Source of the DNA: an uncultured Lentisphaeria bacterium
GTDB taxonomy: Bacteria; Verrucomicrobiota; Lentisphaeria; Victivallales; Victivallaceae
DNA length: 7,342 nt
Reading direction: 5' to 3'
Assembly: GCA_903821255.1 (NCBI GenBank)
Contig: CAIJKT010000745.1
Location: 1 to 7,342 of the forward strand
Below the pieces are notes generated by a model. The model had not been told where the DNA came from. It saw only the letters and a program-made list of their open reading frames with translations, and ran no database searches. A program made the translations under genes and the position numbers. Below are positions 1-5,835 of this stretch, piece after piece; the stretch's first letter is position 1; every line of letters begins with the position of its first letter.

Positions 1-174
1 AAAAATACCACTTATTCCTTTACAACTCCTAAGTGACCATCACGGCGGTTTTAATTGTTTTATATGGAGAGGTACCGCTACTGTGGAATCATGACCTGGT
101 TTTACGGTTCCGGTTCTGCGGATAATCGTCAGTCAGGATCATGTCCAGTGAAGTCGGATGTTTTACGCGTGCAA

Positions 175-202
175 TTGAAAATCAGTTTACCCGTGGTATC
201 TT
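175..202 (+). promoter_or_regulatory. Candidate promoter of the toxin-antitoxin operon
   Basis: A TTGAAA hexamer (175-180, five of six matches to the sigma70 -35) is followed after 16 bases by TATCTT (197-202, four of six matches to the -10). The predicted start near 209 leaves a very short leader before the ribosome-binding site at 213-218. No other convincing promoter is visible in 1-223, and that stretch holds no gene I can support. Hexamers of this quality occur by chance in AT-rich DNA, so the call rests mainly on position. Confidence 0.35.
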
Positions 203-223
203 ATAAAAAAATGGAGGGCTGCA

Positions 224-463
224 ATGATATCTTCCGCAATGACAAATAAAATTTATGAACAGGCTCTCGATCTGCCGACAGACGACCGCATGGTGCTTAT
301 AGACAAGCTTCTTCACAGCGCAAATCTGCCAACGCAACCGGAAATCGACAAGTTATGGGCTAAAGAAGTTGAACGAAGATGCAAAGACATTGAAACCGGG
401 AAAGCAAAACTGATTCCAGGAGAAGAAGTTTTTAGAAAAATAAGACAAAGGTTTGGTAAGTGA
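224..463 (+). CDS. Type II antitoxin, addiction-module component family (PF09720/TIGR02574-like)
   Basis: Predicted antitoxin that should bind and neutralise the toxin encoded immediately downstream and, as is usual for such pairs, may repress its own promoter. The 79-residue protein matches the small addiction-module component family in length and pattern. It has an N-terminal helix with a LPTDDR motif (residues 17-22, family form LPxxER) followed by LIDKLL. Then come a PEIDKLWAKEVERR stretch (39-52), an E-x-G-x-x-x-x-IP segment (57-65) and a basic C-terminal tail (EEVFRKIRQRF). ATG 224 is preferred over the in-frame ATG at 239 because GGAGGG at 213-218 sits 5 bases upstream of it. The stop codon overlaps the toxin start (GTGA, 460-463), which points to translational coupling. 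Cytoplasmic. The family call comes from motif recall rather than a search. Confidence 0.85.
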   Translation: MISSAMTNKIYEQALDLPTDDRMVLIDKLLHSANLPTQPEIDKLWAKEVERRCKDIETGKAKLIPGEEVFRKIRQRFGK

Positions 464-750
464 AATTCAGTTTTCATGAAGTTGCCGAGGATGAACTGAT
501 ATCGGCAATAGAATATTATGAAAGTTGCCAGCCCGGATTGGGTTTTTGCTTCTCCGAAGAAGTATATGCTGCGATTCATCGAGTATGTAAATTCCCTTTG
601 GCATGGGAATTGATTGATTCCAAAACAAGACGCTGCCTCACGATCAAATTCCCTTATGGAATTCTTTATCGCATCTCAGAAAAGGAAATCAGAATCATGG
701 CGGTAATGAATTTGCACCGGAAACCAGAATATTGGAAAAACAGAAAATAA
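460..750 (+). CDS. Type II toxin, RelE/ParE superfamily
   Basis: Predicted toxin of the RelE/ParE fold. Members either cleave mRNA at the ribosome (RelE) or poison DNA gyrase (ParE), and the sequence does not tell which. The 96 residues show the family layout. There is an N-terminal strand FSFHEVAEDEL (3-13), then a helix with AIEYYES (16-22) and the family's G-x-x-F-x-x-E-V segment (26-35). A basic RRCLTIKFPYGILYRI core follows (57-72), and the protein ends with the characteristic MNLHRKPEYWKNR (83-95). The start is GTG at 460, inside the antitoxin stop; AAAGG at 447-451 lies 8 bases upstream. The gene is intact and directly follows its cognate antitoxin, so the pair looks functional. Pairing with a PF09720-type antitoxin is the usual arrangement for this subfamily. 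Confidence 0.87.
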   Translation: MKFSFHEVAEDELISAIEYYESCQPGLGFCFSEEVYAAIHRVCKFPLAWELIDSKTRRCLTIKFPYGILYRISEKEIRIMAVMNLHRKPEYWKNRK

Positions 751-841
751 ATCAGCAGAACAATTCCATACAGTTACCGACGGCATCACAGGATAATCAC
801 CGCGACTGCGGGATGTAAATTCAATTCCCCATGAAGAGCTT

Positions 842-859
842 GAAGGAAATGAAGGAAAG
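842..859 (+). repeat. Tandem 9-bp direct repeat in the toxin-ankyrin spacer
   Basis: GAAGGAAAT (842-850) is followed directly by GAAGGAAAG (851-859), identical at eight of nine positions. It lies in the 181-base spacer between the toxin and the ankyrin gene, where I see no further gene and no convincing promoter. It may be a simple slippage product. Confidence 0.5.
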
Positions 860-931
860 CGGGGATTAAGAGACCATTATCGCAGAGTAATAAAACAATA
901 GAGAAATTAAGTTCATACCCCGGCAGCGTGA

Positions 932-2218
932 ATGTACATGAAGAAAAAAATCATACTGATAATTGCTGTATTCATTACGAATACGGTAATGGCCTGGATT
1001 GTGTTCAGCCCGCAAATAATTTTGTATTGCATACAACACCAGAAAATATTTCTGCTCAAGGAATGCCTTTATTTGGGGGGGAATGCAAACACCAGACTTG
1101 AGGGTGGCGTAACTCCTTTAATGGCGGCATCCTCCATGGGAAGAATTGCCGCGGTTAAATTGTTGCTGGCACATGGGGCAGAGGTAAACGCCCGAGATTG
1201 CGATAACTGGACTGCATTGATGCTGGCGGTCAACAACAACAGATTGCAAATTGTTGAAATGCTGCTTAATAAGAAAGCCAATCCCAATCTTGGGAGCACT
1301 GATAAAGGCTCTAATTCATTGATGATAGCCACAGCAAAAGGCTCTACGGATATAGTCGAAATTCTTTTGAAATACGGAGCGAATGTCAACGCCCAGGATT
1401 ACGATAACTGGACAGTGTTGATGCAGGCAGTCAACACCAAAAAAGTTCAAATTGTTGAAATGTTGCTCAGTAATAAAGCAAATCCTAATCTCGGGCGTTC
1501 CGACGGAGGGCATACTTCGCTAATGTTGTCCATAATAAACAACTCTCCGAAAATGGTTGAAATTCTTTTGAAATACGGGGCAGATCCTAATATTAGAAAT
1601 AAGAAAAACGGCGCGACTGCGATATTTTATCCTGTTGTGGGAAATAACGTTGATATCACAAAGTTGCTTCTTCAATATGGAGCCACGGTGAACCTCTCAT
1701 CCAGACAAGGAGAACCGCTTTTGTTATTGGCGACAAGAATAGACGCCTCTTTGGAAATAATCAATTTATTGGCCAAATCTGGAGCTAATATTAAAGTCAC
1801 AGATGATGAAGGTAATAACGCATTATTTTACTGTGAAAGTTCAGAACTAATTAAGTTTTTTGTCAATAATGGATTAAACCCTAATATACAAAATAATGAA
1901 AAGATGACGCCGTTGGAATACGCTTGTGATGAAGGAAATCAGCAAACAGTGAATACTCTGATTGACTTTGGCGCAAACGTTAATCATCAAGATGTCGCTG
2001 GAGGAACTCCTTTAATAAGGGCGGTGCTAAAAGGACATTATCAAATTATCAGCACCTTATTAGAAAAAGGTGCTGATATAAATATAGCTGATAAAGTTGG
2101 TCACACTGCATTAGATATTGCACTTAAAATTAAAAGTGAAAAAATAGTTGAACTTCTAGAAAAACATGGAGCAAAACCGGGCAAAGACATTCTGTGCGCA
2201 AATGGAAAATTGTTTTAA
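932..2218 (+). CDS. Ankyrin-repeat protein with N-terminal membrane anchor or signal sequence
   Basis: A 428-residue solenoid protein presumed to mediate protein-protein binding; partner and role are unknown. Residues 4-6 (KKK) precede a hydrophobic stretch at about 7-34. This may be an uncleaved inward-anchored helix or a signal peptide (VMA at 19-21 resembles a cleavage site), so the repeats probably lie outside the cytoplasm. About ten ankyrin repeats follow, starting near residues 59, 92, 126, 159, 193, 227, 260, 294 (short), 325, 358 and 390 (C-terminal cap). They carry TPLMAA-like, IVEMLL-like and GANVN-like signatures. Repeats 2-3 and 4-5 are a tandem duplication of a 67-residue unit. 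A degenerate repeat may cover 33-56. Start is ATG 932 or ATG 938 (MKKK); neither has a strong Shine-Dalgarno sequence. The gene is AT-rich, especially in its second half, unlike the region to its right, which fits horizontal origin. Confidence 0.85.
   Translation: MYMKKKIILIIAVFITNTVMAWIVFSPQIILYCIQHQKIFLLKECLYLGGNANTRLEGGVTPLMAASSMGRIAAVKLLLAHGAEVNARDCDNWTALMLAVNNNRLQIVEMLLNKKANPNLGSTDKGSNSLMIATAKGSTDIVEILLKYGANVNAQDYDNWTVLMQAVNTKKVQIVEMLLSNKANPNLGRSDGGHTSLMLSIINNSPKMVEILLKYGADPNIRNKKNGATAIFYPVVGNNVDITKLLLQYGATVNLSSRQGEPLLLLATRIDASLEIINLLAKSGANIKVTDDEGNNALFYCESSELIKFFVNNGLNPNIQNNEKMTPLEYACDEGNQQTVNTLIDFGANVNHQDVAGGTPLIRAVLKGHYQIISTLLEKGADINIADKVGHTALDIALKIKSEKIVELLEKHGAKPGKDILCANGKLF
1196..1597 (+). 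repeat. Tandem 201-bp duplication of a two-ankyrin-repeat unit
   Basis: The segment beginning GATTGCGATAACTGG at 1196 recurs as GATTACGATAACTGG at 1397, and ATTCTTTTGAAATACGG at 1361 recurs at 1562. Both pairs are exactly 201 bases (67 codons) apart. At protein level the copies share DNWT, QIVEMLL, KANPNLG and VEILLKYGA. The first half of each unit (DNWT to NPNLG) is better conserved than the second, and many differences are synonymous, so the copies have diverged for some time. Confidence 0.85.
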
Positions 2219-2316
2219 AATAGCGTTAAAGGATGGTTTGTTATAGTTCTTTTACCTGTTTCATATAGATAAATGGGTAGAAACAACAGAGGCGAACCTC
2301 GCTGAAAGGGCTTAAA

Positions 2317-2344
2317 AGGCCATTTTAAAATGCCTGTTTTCTTG
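2317..2344 (+). terminator. Possible rho-independent terminator downstream of the ankyrin gene
   Basis: AGGC (2317-2320) and GCCT (2332-2335) flank ATTTTAAAAT, giving a stem with one bulged C at 2321 and a TTAA loop. The sequence GTTTTCTTG follows (2336-2344) as an interrupted T tract. It lies about 100 bases past the ankyrin stop. The stem is AT-rich in its upper part and therefore weak. Confidence 0.35.
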
Positions 2345-2375
2345 TTGATTCTGTTTGCAGACGGACGCGGGTTAT

Positions 2376-2395
2376 AAGTCCGCAGGAGTCCGCAG
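2376..2395 (+). repeat. 10-bp tandem repeat (AGTCCGCAG core) in the 2219-2490 spacer
   Basis: AAGTCCGCAG (2376-2385) is followed by GAGTCCGCAG (2386-2395), nine of ten bases identical. CGGAC at 2362-2366 is complementary to the GTCCG inside either copy (2378-2382 or 2388-2392), so two alternative small hairpins are possible. The rest of the 272-base spacer holds the palindrome at 2317-2335, a GC hairpin at 2464-2483 and no gene I can support. Confidence 0.55.
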
Positions 2396-2463
2396 TTATG
2401 GATAAAGACTTTCTCCAAGCCATATTGAACTTCAAGAGTTATTGTGCAAGTTATTTTTAGCTT

Positions 2464-2483
2464 GGCGGCGTGAGGCCGCCGCC
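2464..2483 (-). terminator. GC-rich hairpin just after the cupin stop codon, possible terminator without a U tract
   Basis: GGCGGCG (2464-2470) pairs perfectly with CGCCGCC (2477-2483) around a 6-base loop. It starts 7 bases beyond the leftward cupin gene's stop codon, the usual place for a terminator. On the leftward transcript the stem is followed by AAGCTAAAAATAAC, so there is no uridine run and it is not a classical intrinsic terminator. It may block 3' exonucleases or mark the composition boundary. Confidence 0.4.
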
Positions 2484-2490
2484 TAAAATC

Positions 2491-3699
2491 TCAGTTTACA
2501 ATAAGGTCGGGATTGGCCGGGCCGAAGTGTTTTAGCATGACAATCGGATCGGTCGCCGATGCATTGACAATCTTCACGCCTGCAGTTGCGGCGGACTCGG
2601 AGATGAAATATTCATCATTAGTCAGTTGTCCGTAACGTATCAGCGCCGGAGTGTCGATATCCCATAACCCCATTCTGCCGTGGCCCTGCATCATGATGAT
2701 GCCATACGCCGCCGCGTCTTTGATGATAACGGATTGTCCGGGGAATACGGTCAGTTCTTTGGCCGAGAAGGCCGCCGAGCGGTAGCATATCCACTTTTCG
2801 CTGTAACCCTGCGCGGCCATTTCCGTCTCCGGCTTTACCGGTATAGGCGACATAAAACGATTCTTTACAAATTCCGGATCGACGTTCAGTTCCCAGTCAA
2901 TCACCTCCACCAGATAGTCGAAATCGCCTTTGCGGTCGGCCGGACAGTCTTTCCACAACAGCGCCTCCGGTACGATCTGGTTATCTACCAGCGACTGGTA
3001 CATGGCATAAACGTCGGACGCCACCTGCGGTTCGTAGGTGCAGAGACTGCCAGGCGCATGGAGGACTCCCGGCGGCACGTCCCAGCCGGTGCCCGGTTCC
3101 AGGCGGTAGGCGCGGGACAGATTGGTGATGCGGTTATCGCCTTTGGTAAAGTTCATCAGCGATTCCCTGACCCTGGCTTTTGTGGTTCCCGGCTCGAAGC
3201 CGAAAAAGGTGTAAGGGAAATGGCCGCCGTGATTATTCAACTGCGGCGGAAAATAATAGGCTTCCGGCTTGCCGCGCTGTCCGACCAGCGCCGCGTGGGC
3301 GTCACGGTGATGGACATGATGCGGCAGCGGTCCGAGATTGTCAAAGAATTTTGAGTAAATCGGCCAGCAGCCGTATTTATTCCAGATGCGCTGTCCGACC
3401 AGTTGTTCTTTCAATTCAGCCACCGCTTCTTTCAGCAGGATCAGTTCATTGCCGGGACCGACAATTTTGCTGAGGCCTTCGTCCTGGCCGGTGAGCGGAC
3501 CGTTGTCCGCCGGGGTGGCGGAGGCGAGCCAGCGTTCGTCGATGCCGCCGCGTTCACCGCCCAGCGCATAATAGTCGTCCGGGTGCAGTTTGATGCGGCG
3601 TCCGGGGATGCAGAACGAGCGGGGGACCCAGTTCGGCGCAAGGCGGACGATTCCTGCGCCCGCTTCGAAAGCTGATGCGGCAATGTTTTTCACATTCAT
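2491..3699 (-). CDS. Phosphomannose-isomerase-like cupin protein (putative sugar isomerase)
   Basis: A 402-residue cytoplasmic protein resembling class I mannose-6-phosphate isomerases, zinc enzymes that interconvert aldose and ketose sugar phosphates. The metal site can be traced: LPHHVHHRD at 125-133 supplies His128 and His130 (the QxH/HxH position), KPE at 144-146 supplies Glu146, and VPPGVLHAPGS at 208-218 supplies His214. Surrounding landmarks such as GQRGKPEAYYF and RLEPGTGWDVPPG fit the first cupin barrel. Residues from about 295 to 402 form a second barrel-like domain ending in LKHFGPANPD. No signal peptide. ATG 3699 has GGAG (3707-3710) 7 bases upstream, inside the end of the upstream glycosidase gene. 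The genes are 4 bases apart, so they are probably co-transcribed and coupled. Substrate unknown; overall similarity to true ManA is loose, so a different sugar is likely. Confidence 0.72.
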   Translation of the reverse strand: MNVKNIAASAFEAGAGIVRLAPNWVPRSFCIPGRRIKLHPDDYYALGGERGGIDERWLASATPADNGPLTGQDEGLSKIVGPGNELILLKEAVAELKEQLVGQRIWNKYGCWPIYSKFFDNLGPLPHHVHHRDAHAALVGQRGKPEAYYFPPQLNNHGGHFPYTFFGFEPGTTKARVRESLMNFTKGDNRITNLSRAYRLEPGTGWDVPPGVLHAPGSLCTYEPQVASDVYAMYQSLVDNQIVPEALLWKDCPADRKGDFDYLVEVIDWELNVDPEFVKNRFMSPIPVKPETEMAAQGYSEKWICYRSAAFSAKELTVFPGQSVIIKDAAAYGIIMMQGHGRMGLWDIDTPALIRYGQLTNDEYFISESAATAGVKIVNASATDPIVMLKHFGPANPDLIVN

Positions 3700-3703
3700 A
3701 CGT

Positions 3704-5719
3704 CTACTCCAGGTTTATTTCGATCATTTCAATAGTTTCGAGAAAGGGGATATCGATGCGGAGCGTTCCGTCAACGCTGGCCGCATTCAGTTTCATGCCG
3801 TCGGATACGCGGACAGCCGATACCGGTTTTGCGCCGTTCAGGCGGAGTGTTACCGCGAGATCGCGCACCGGGACGTTCGGGAGTTCTTTCTGGTAGTTCA
3901 CGAGCCCGACAATTATGGCGTTTTCCACGGTGCTTTTCAGAGTGGTGATTTCAACGCATTCAGGGGCATTCGTCTCTGCGATAACTGTTGACGGTGCATA
4001 TTCGCGGAAGAGCCAGGTTCCGAAAACCTGCTGCGCGTCCTGCTGAAGCGAAAGCACCGGCGATGAAAGGTAAACGCATTTTCCTTTTCCGTACTGGTTG
4101 ACCGTAAGTCCGGCGAAACCGGTGTCCGCACCCGGCGGATTGCTGTGTATCGAGGCGTACTCCGGGGCATCCGGATCGAAAACCGGCTCGTTGATACGCG
4201 CTATCACTTTTGCGTTTGTCGCGTTCACGAGCGGCGCGGTTTCATGCGAGGATACCAGCCAGCGGCGGTCGATGAATGAGAGATAATGGAACCGTTTGGC
4301 CTTCGCGCCGGTTGCGGATACGCCGAAAACGTCAGCGAGGGCGAAGTCACCGGTGGTCGAGCCGTCGGGCGTCATGAGCGAGGTATTGCCCGTGGCGATC
4401 AGCGTACCGCCGTTTTTGACAAAGACGCGCAGCTTTTCATTTTCCTCCGGCGTGGTATAGAGTATATTGTTCATGATAATTGTTTTGAATGCGGAGAAAT
4501 CGCCGCGTCCGGTTACCGCCGCGAACGGAATATGCGCTCTGGTAAGGATGATTGAAGCGCCGGTCATTTCATCGACCGCCGGTTTATTGCCGCTCGGCAG
4601 CATGATGTCCGCGGAGGCGTTCTCATCGATATACGCCGCGGAGGAGTAATAGAGCGCGGTTCCGGCGCTTATCACCGGGCGGTGGCGCTGGATTGTCCTG
4701 GTGAACGGCGAAAGCGTTTTTGATACGGCGCCGAGGCGCTGATAGACCGGTTCCTCCAGAGTTCCGTCGGGATTGATGGCGTCGATGAAGAAATAGGCCC
4801 CGGCATTGGCGAGCGTGGTTGCCGCTTCCGCCGTCAGTTGCGCCTCCGATTTCATCGACGTGTGATCATGGAGATCCACGCAGCGGCTGGTCATAAATTC
4901 ATACGGCAGACTGCGCGATGCGGCGGCGAGGATTTTTGCGCCGAGAATATGCTGATACTTGCCGCCGTAAAAGTCCCCGGAGGTGTAGTCGCAGGCGTCG
5001 GCGATGTCCAGCGTATAGCCCTGCATCCAGCCGTGCATGATGGTGCTCGTCTGATGCGTTACCGTGATATTTTTCCGGGCTTTGACCGCGGAGGTTATCG
5101 CCTGCGTGAATGCCGCCATCGAACGTTCGCGGAAACGCTGAAAGGATATCCATTCCCTGTCGCGCCAGTCGATCTTCACCGGTATTTCGCGCCCGGTCTC
5201 CGCCCGGTATTTCTCGCGGCAGGAGGGGCATACGCAGATGCCGGGCCAGAACGTCATGTCGTTGAAGATGCCGTCCACATCGTATGCGATCACTTCGCTT
5301 ATTTGCGCAATGGTGAATTTGACGTATTCATCATTATTCGGGCAGCTCCACCAGTATCTTCCGCCGTGCTGACTGCCGTCGGGGTATGTGACCCGCCATG
5401 CCGGATGCGAGCGGGCCGAATTATTATGGTAGATGCTTGTATAATAGGCGACCGGTACAATGCCGCTCCGCCGCAGCAGTTGTACCGTTTCGCCGAAAAT
5501 GTCGCGTCCGTCAAGACTGGCATGCATGTGGCCGACTTTGGTCGGATAGTAACAGTTGCCGTTGTGGCAGCAGGCATATACCATAGCGGCTTCCACCCCG
5601 GCTGTTTTCACCATCCGGACATATTCCGCCGGGTCGAACCGCCGCATGAACTCCGGTTTAAGATCGGTAATATGATTATCGATCAGCAGCCGGGAATAAC
5701 ATTTTTTCATCCATTCCAT
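3704..5719 (-). CDS. Putative glycoside hydrolase: GHL6-like barrel with GH42-type trimerisation domain
   Basis: A 671-residue predicted glycosidase without a signal peptide, so probably acting in the cytoplasm on imported oligosaccharides. Residues about 20-340 look like the hypothetical glycosyl hydrolase 6 barrel (PF14871). Landmarks are YACCHNGNCYYPTKVG (48-63), VAYYTSIYHN (90-99), VDGIFNDMTFW (148-158) and CDYTSGDFYGG (243-253). Cys126 plus CxCxxC (Cys162, 164, 167) match the four-cysteine zinc cluster of GH42 beta-galactosidases. Asp154 and Glu274 are candidate catalytic residues, unproven. Residues about 345-570 resemble the GH42 trimerisation domain (PF08532; IIMNNILYTTPEENEKLRVF, NGGTLIATG, YGKGKCVYLSS), followed by a C-terminal beta domain. 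Alpha-L-fucosidases of family GH151 may share this architecture (from memory), so fucosidase or galactosidase activity is possible. ATG 5719 has AAAAGGAT 8 bases upstream. First gene of the operon. Confidence 0.75.
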   Translation of the reverse strand: MEWMKKCYSRLLIDNHITDLKPEFMRRFDPAEYVRMVKTAGVEAAMVYACCHNGNCYYPTKVGHMHASLDGRDIFGETVQLLRRSGIVPVAYYTSIYHNNSARSHPAWRVTYPDGSQHGGRYWWSCPNNDEYVKFTIAQISEVIAYDVDGIFNDMTFWPGICVCPSCREKYRAETGREIPVKIDWRDREWISFQRFRERSMAAFTQAITSAVKARKNITVTHQTSTIMHGWMQGYTLDIADACDYTSGDFYGGKYQHILGAKILAAASRSLPYEFMTSRCVDLHDHTSMKSEAQLTAEAATTLANAGAYFFIDAINPDGTLEEPVYQRLGAVSKTLSPFTRTIQRHRPVISAGTALYYSSAAYIDENASADIMLPSGNKPAVDEMTGASIILTRAHIPFAAVTGRGDFSAFKTIIMNNILYTTPEENEKLRVFVKNGGTLIATGNTSLMTPDGSTTGDFALADVFGVSATGAKAKRFHYLSFIDRRWLVSSHETAPLVNATNAKVIARINEPVFDPDAPEYASIHSNPPGADTGFAGLTVNQYGKGKCVYLSSPVLSLQQDAQQVFGTWLFREYAPSTVIAETNAPECVEITTLKSTVENAIIVGLVNYQKELPNVPVRDLAVTLRLNGAKPVSAVRVSDGMKLNAASVDGTLRIDIPFLETIEMIEINLE

Positions 5720-5754
5720 TTTTTATATCCTTTTAATGATATTATCTTATCTAT

Positions 5755-5783
5755 AGTATAATGAGTTTTACTGCTTGAATCAA
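5755..5783 (-). promoter_or_regulatory. Promoter of the glycosidase-cupin operon
   Basis: Read leftward, TTGATT (5783-5778) and TATACT (5760-5755) are separated by exactly 17 bases; they match four of six and five of six sigma70 consensus positions. The start would fall near 5748, giving a leader of about 30 bases that includes AAAAGGAT before ATG 5719. The modest -35 and the adjoining direct repeat suggest an activator-dependent promoter. Confidence 0.6.
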
Positions 5784-5803
5784 TTGCACAATTATGCTAT
5801 TAT
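5775..5803 (+). promoter_or_regulatory. Promoter of the AraC-family regulator gene
   Basis: TTGAAT (5775-5780) and TATTAT (5798-5803) are 17 bases apart, matching four of six and five of six consensus positions. Its -35 overlaps the -35 of the divergent operon promoter by three bases, so the two promoters may compete for polymerase. The start near 5810 would leave a leader of about 25 bases with AAAGGA before ATG 5836. Confidence 0.5.
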
Positions 5804-5810
5804 TTGCACA
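5784..5810. promoter_or_regulatory. Candidate AraC-family operator: TTGCACA direct repeat spaced 20 bp
   Basis: TTGCACA occurs at 5784-5790 and again in the same orientation at 5804-5810, start to start 20 bases, about two helical turns, as expected for the half-sites of a dimeric AraC-type activator. The proximal copy directly abuts the -35 of the leftward operon promoter. The pair brackets the -10 of the regulator's own promoter. Binding would therefore favour operon activation and regulator autorepression. Confidence 0.55.
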
Positions 5811-5835
5811 TAAATGATATTCAAAGGAAAAACCC

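Noticed and set aside
55..249. 64-codon frame before the antitoxin
   Set aside because: It overlaps the antitoxin start and its promoter and ribosome-binding site, has no family pattern, and ends inside the antitoxin gene.
797..901. In-frame stretch ending in HEELEGNEGKRGLRDHYRR before a stop, possible remnant of a gene tail
   Set aside because: It is protein-like in its charge pattern, but there is no ATG in frame after the stop at 794-796 and no family I recognise. Too short to call a pseudogene.
2362..2395. Possible tRNA T-arm fragment or attachment site (GCGGGTTATAAGTCCGC)
   Set aside because: The stem is only four base pairs, the loop lacks the TTCRA core, and no acceptor or anticodon arm can be found.
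2376..2395. CRISPR-like or satellite array
   Set aside because: Only two 10-bp copies with no spacers and no cas genes.
2215..2418. Minus-strand 67-codon frame in the spacer
   Set aside because: No ribosome-binding site or motif, and it covers the palindromes and tandem repeat.
2680..3354. Plus-strand open frame (224 codons) opposite the cupin gene
   Set aside because: Antisense shadow of the cupin gene; Arg-rich, no domain pattern, and no credible ribosome-binding site.
4838..5761. Long plus-strand open frame (307 codons) opposite the glycosidase gene
   Set aside because: It is antisense to a GC-rich gene whose own frame shows clear domains. The antisense translation is rich in His, Arg, Gly and Ala without a recognisable motif, as expected of a composition artefact.
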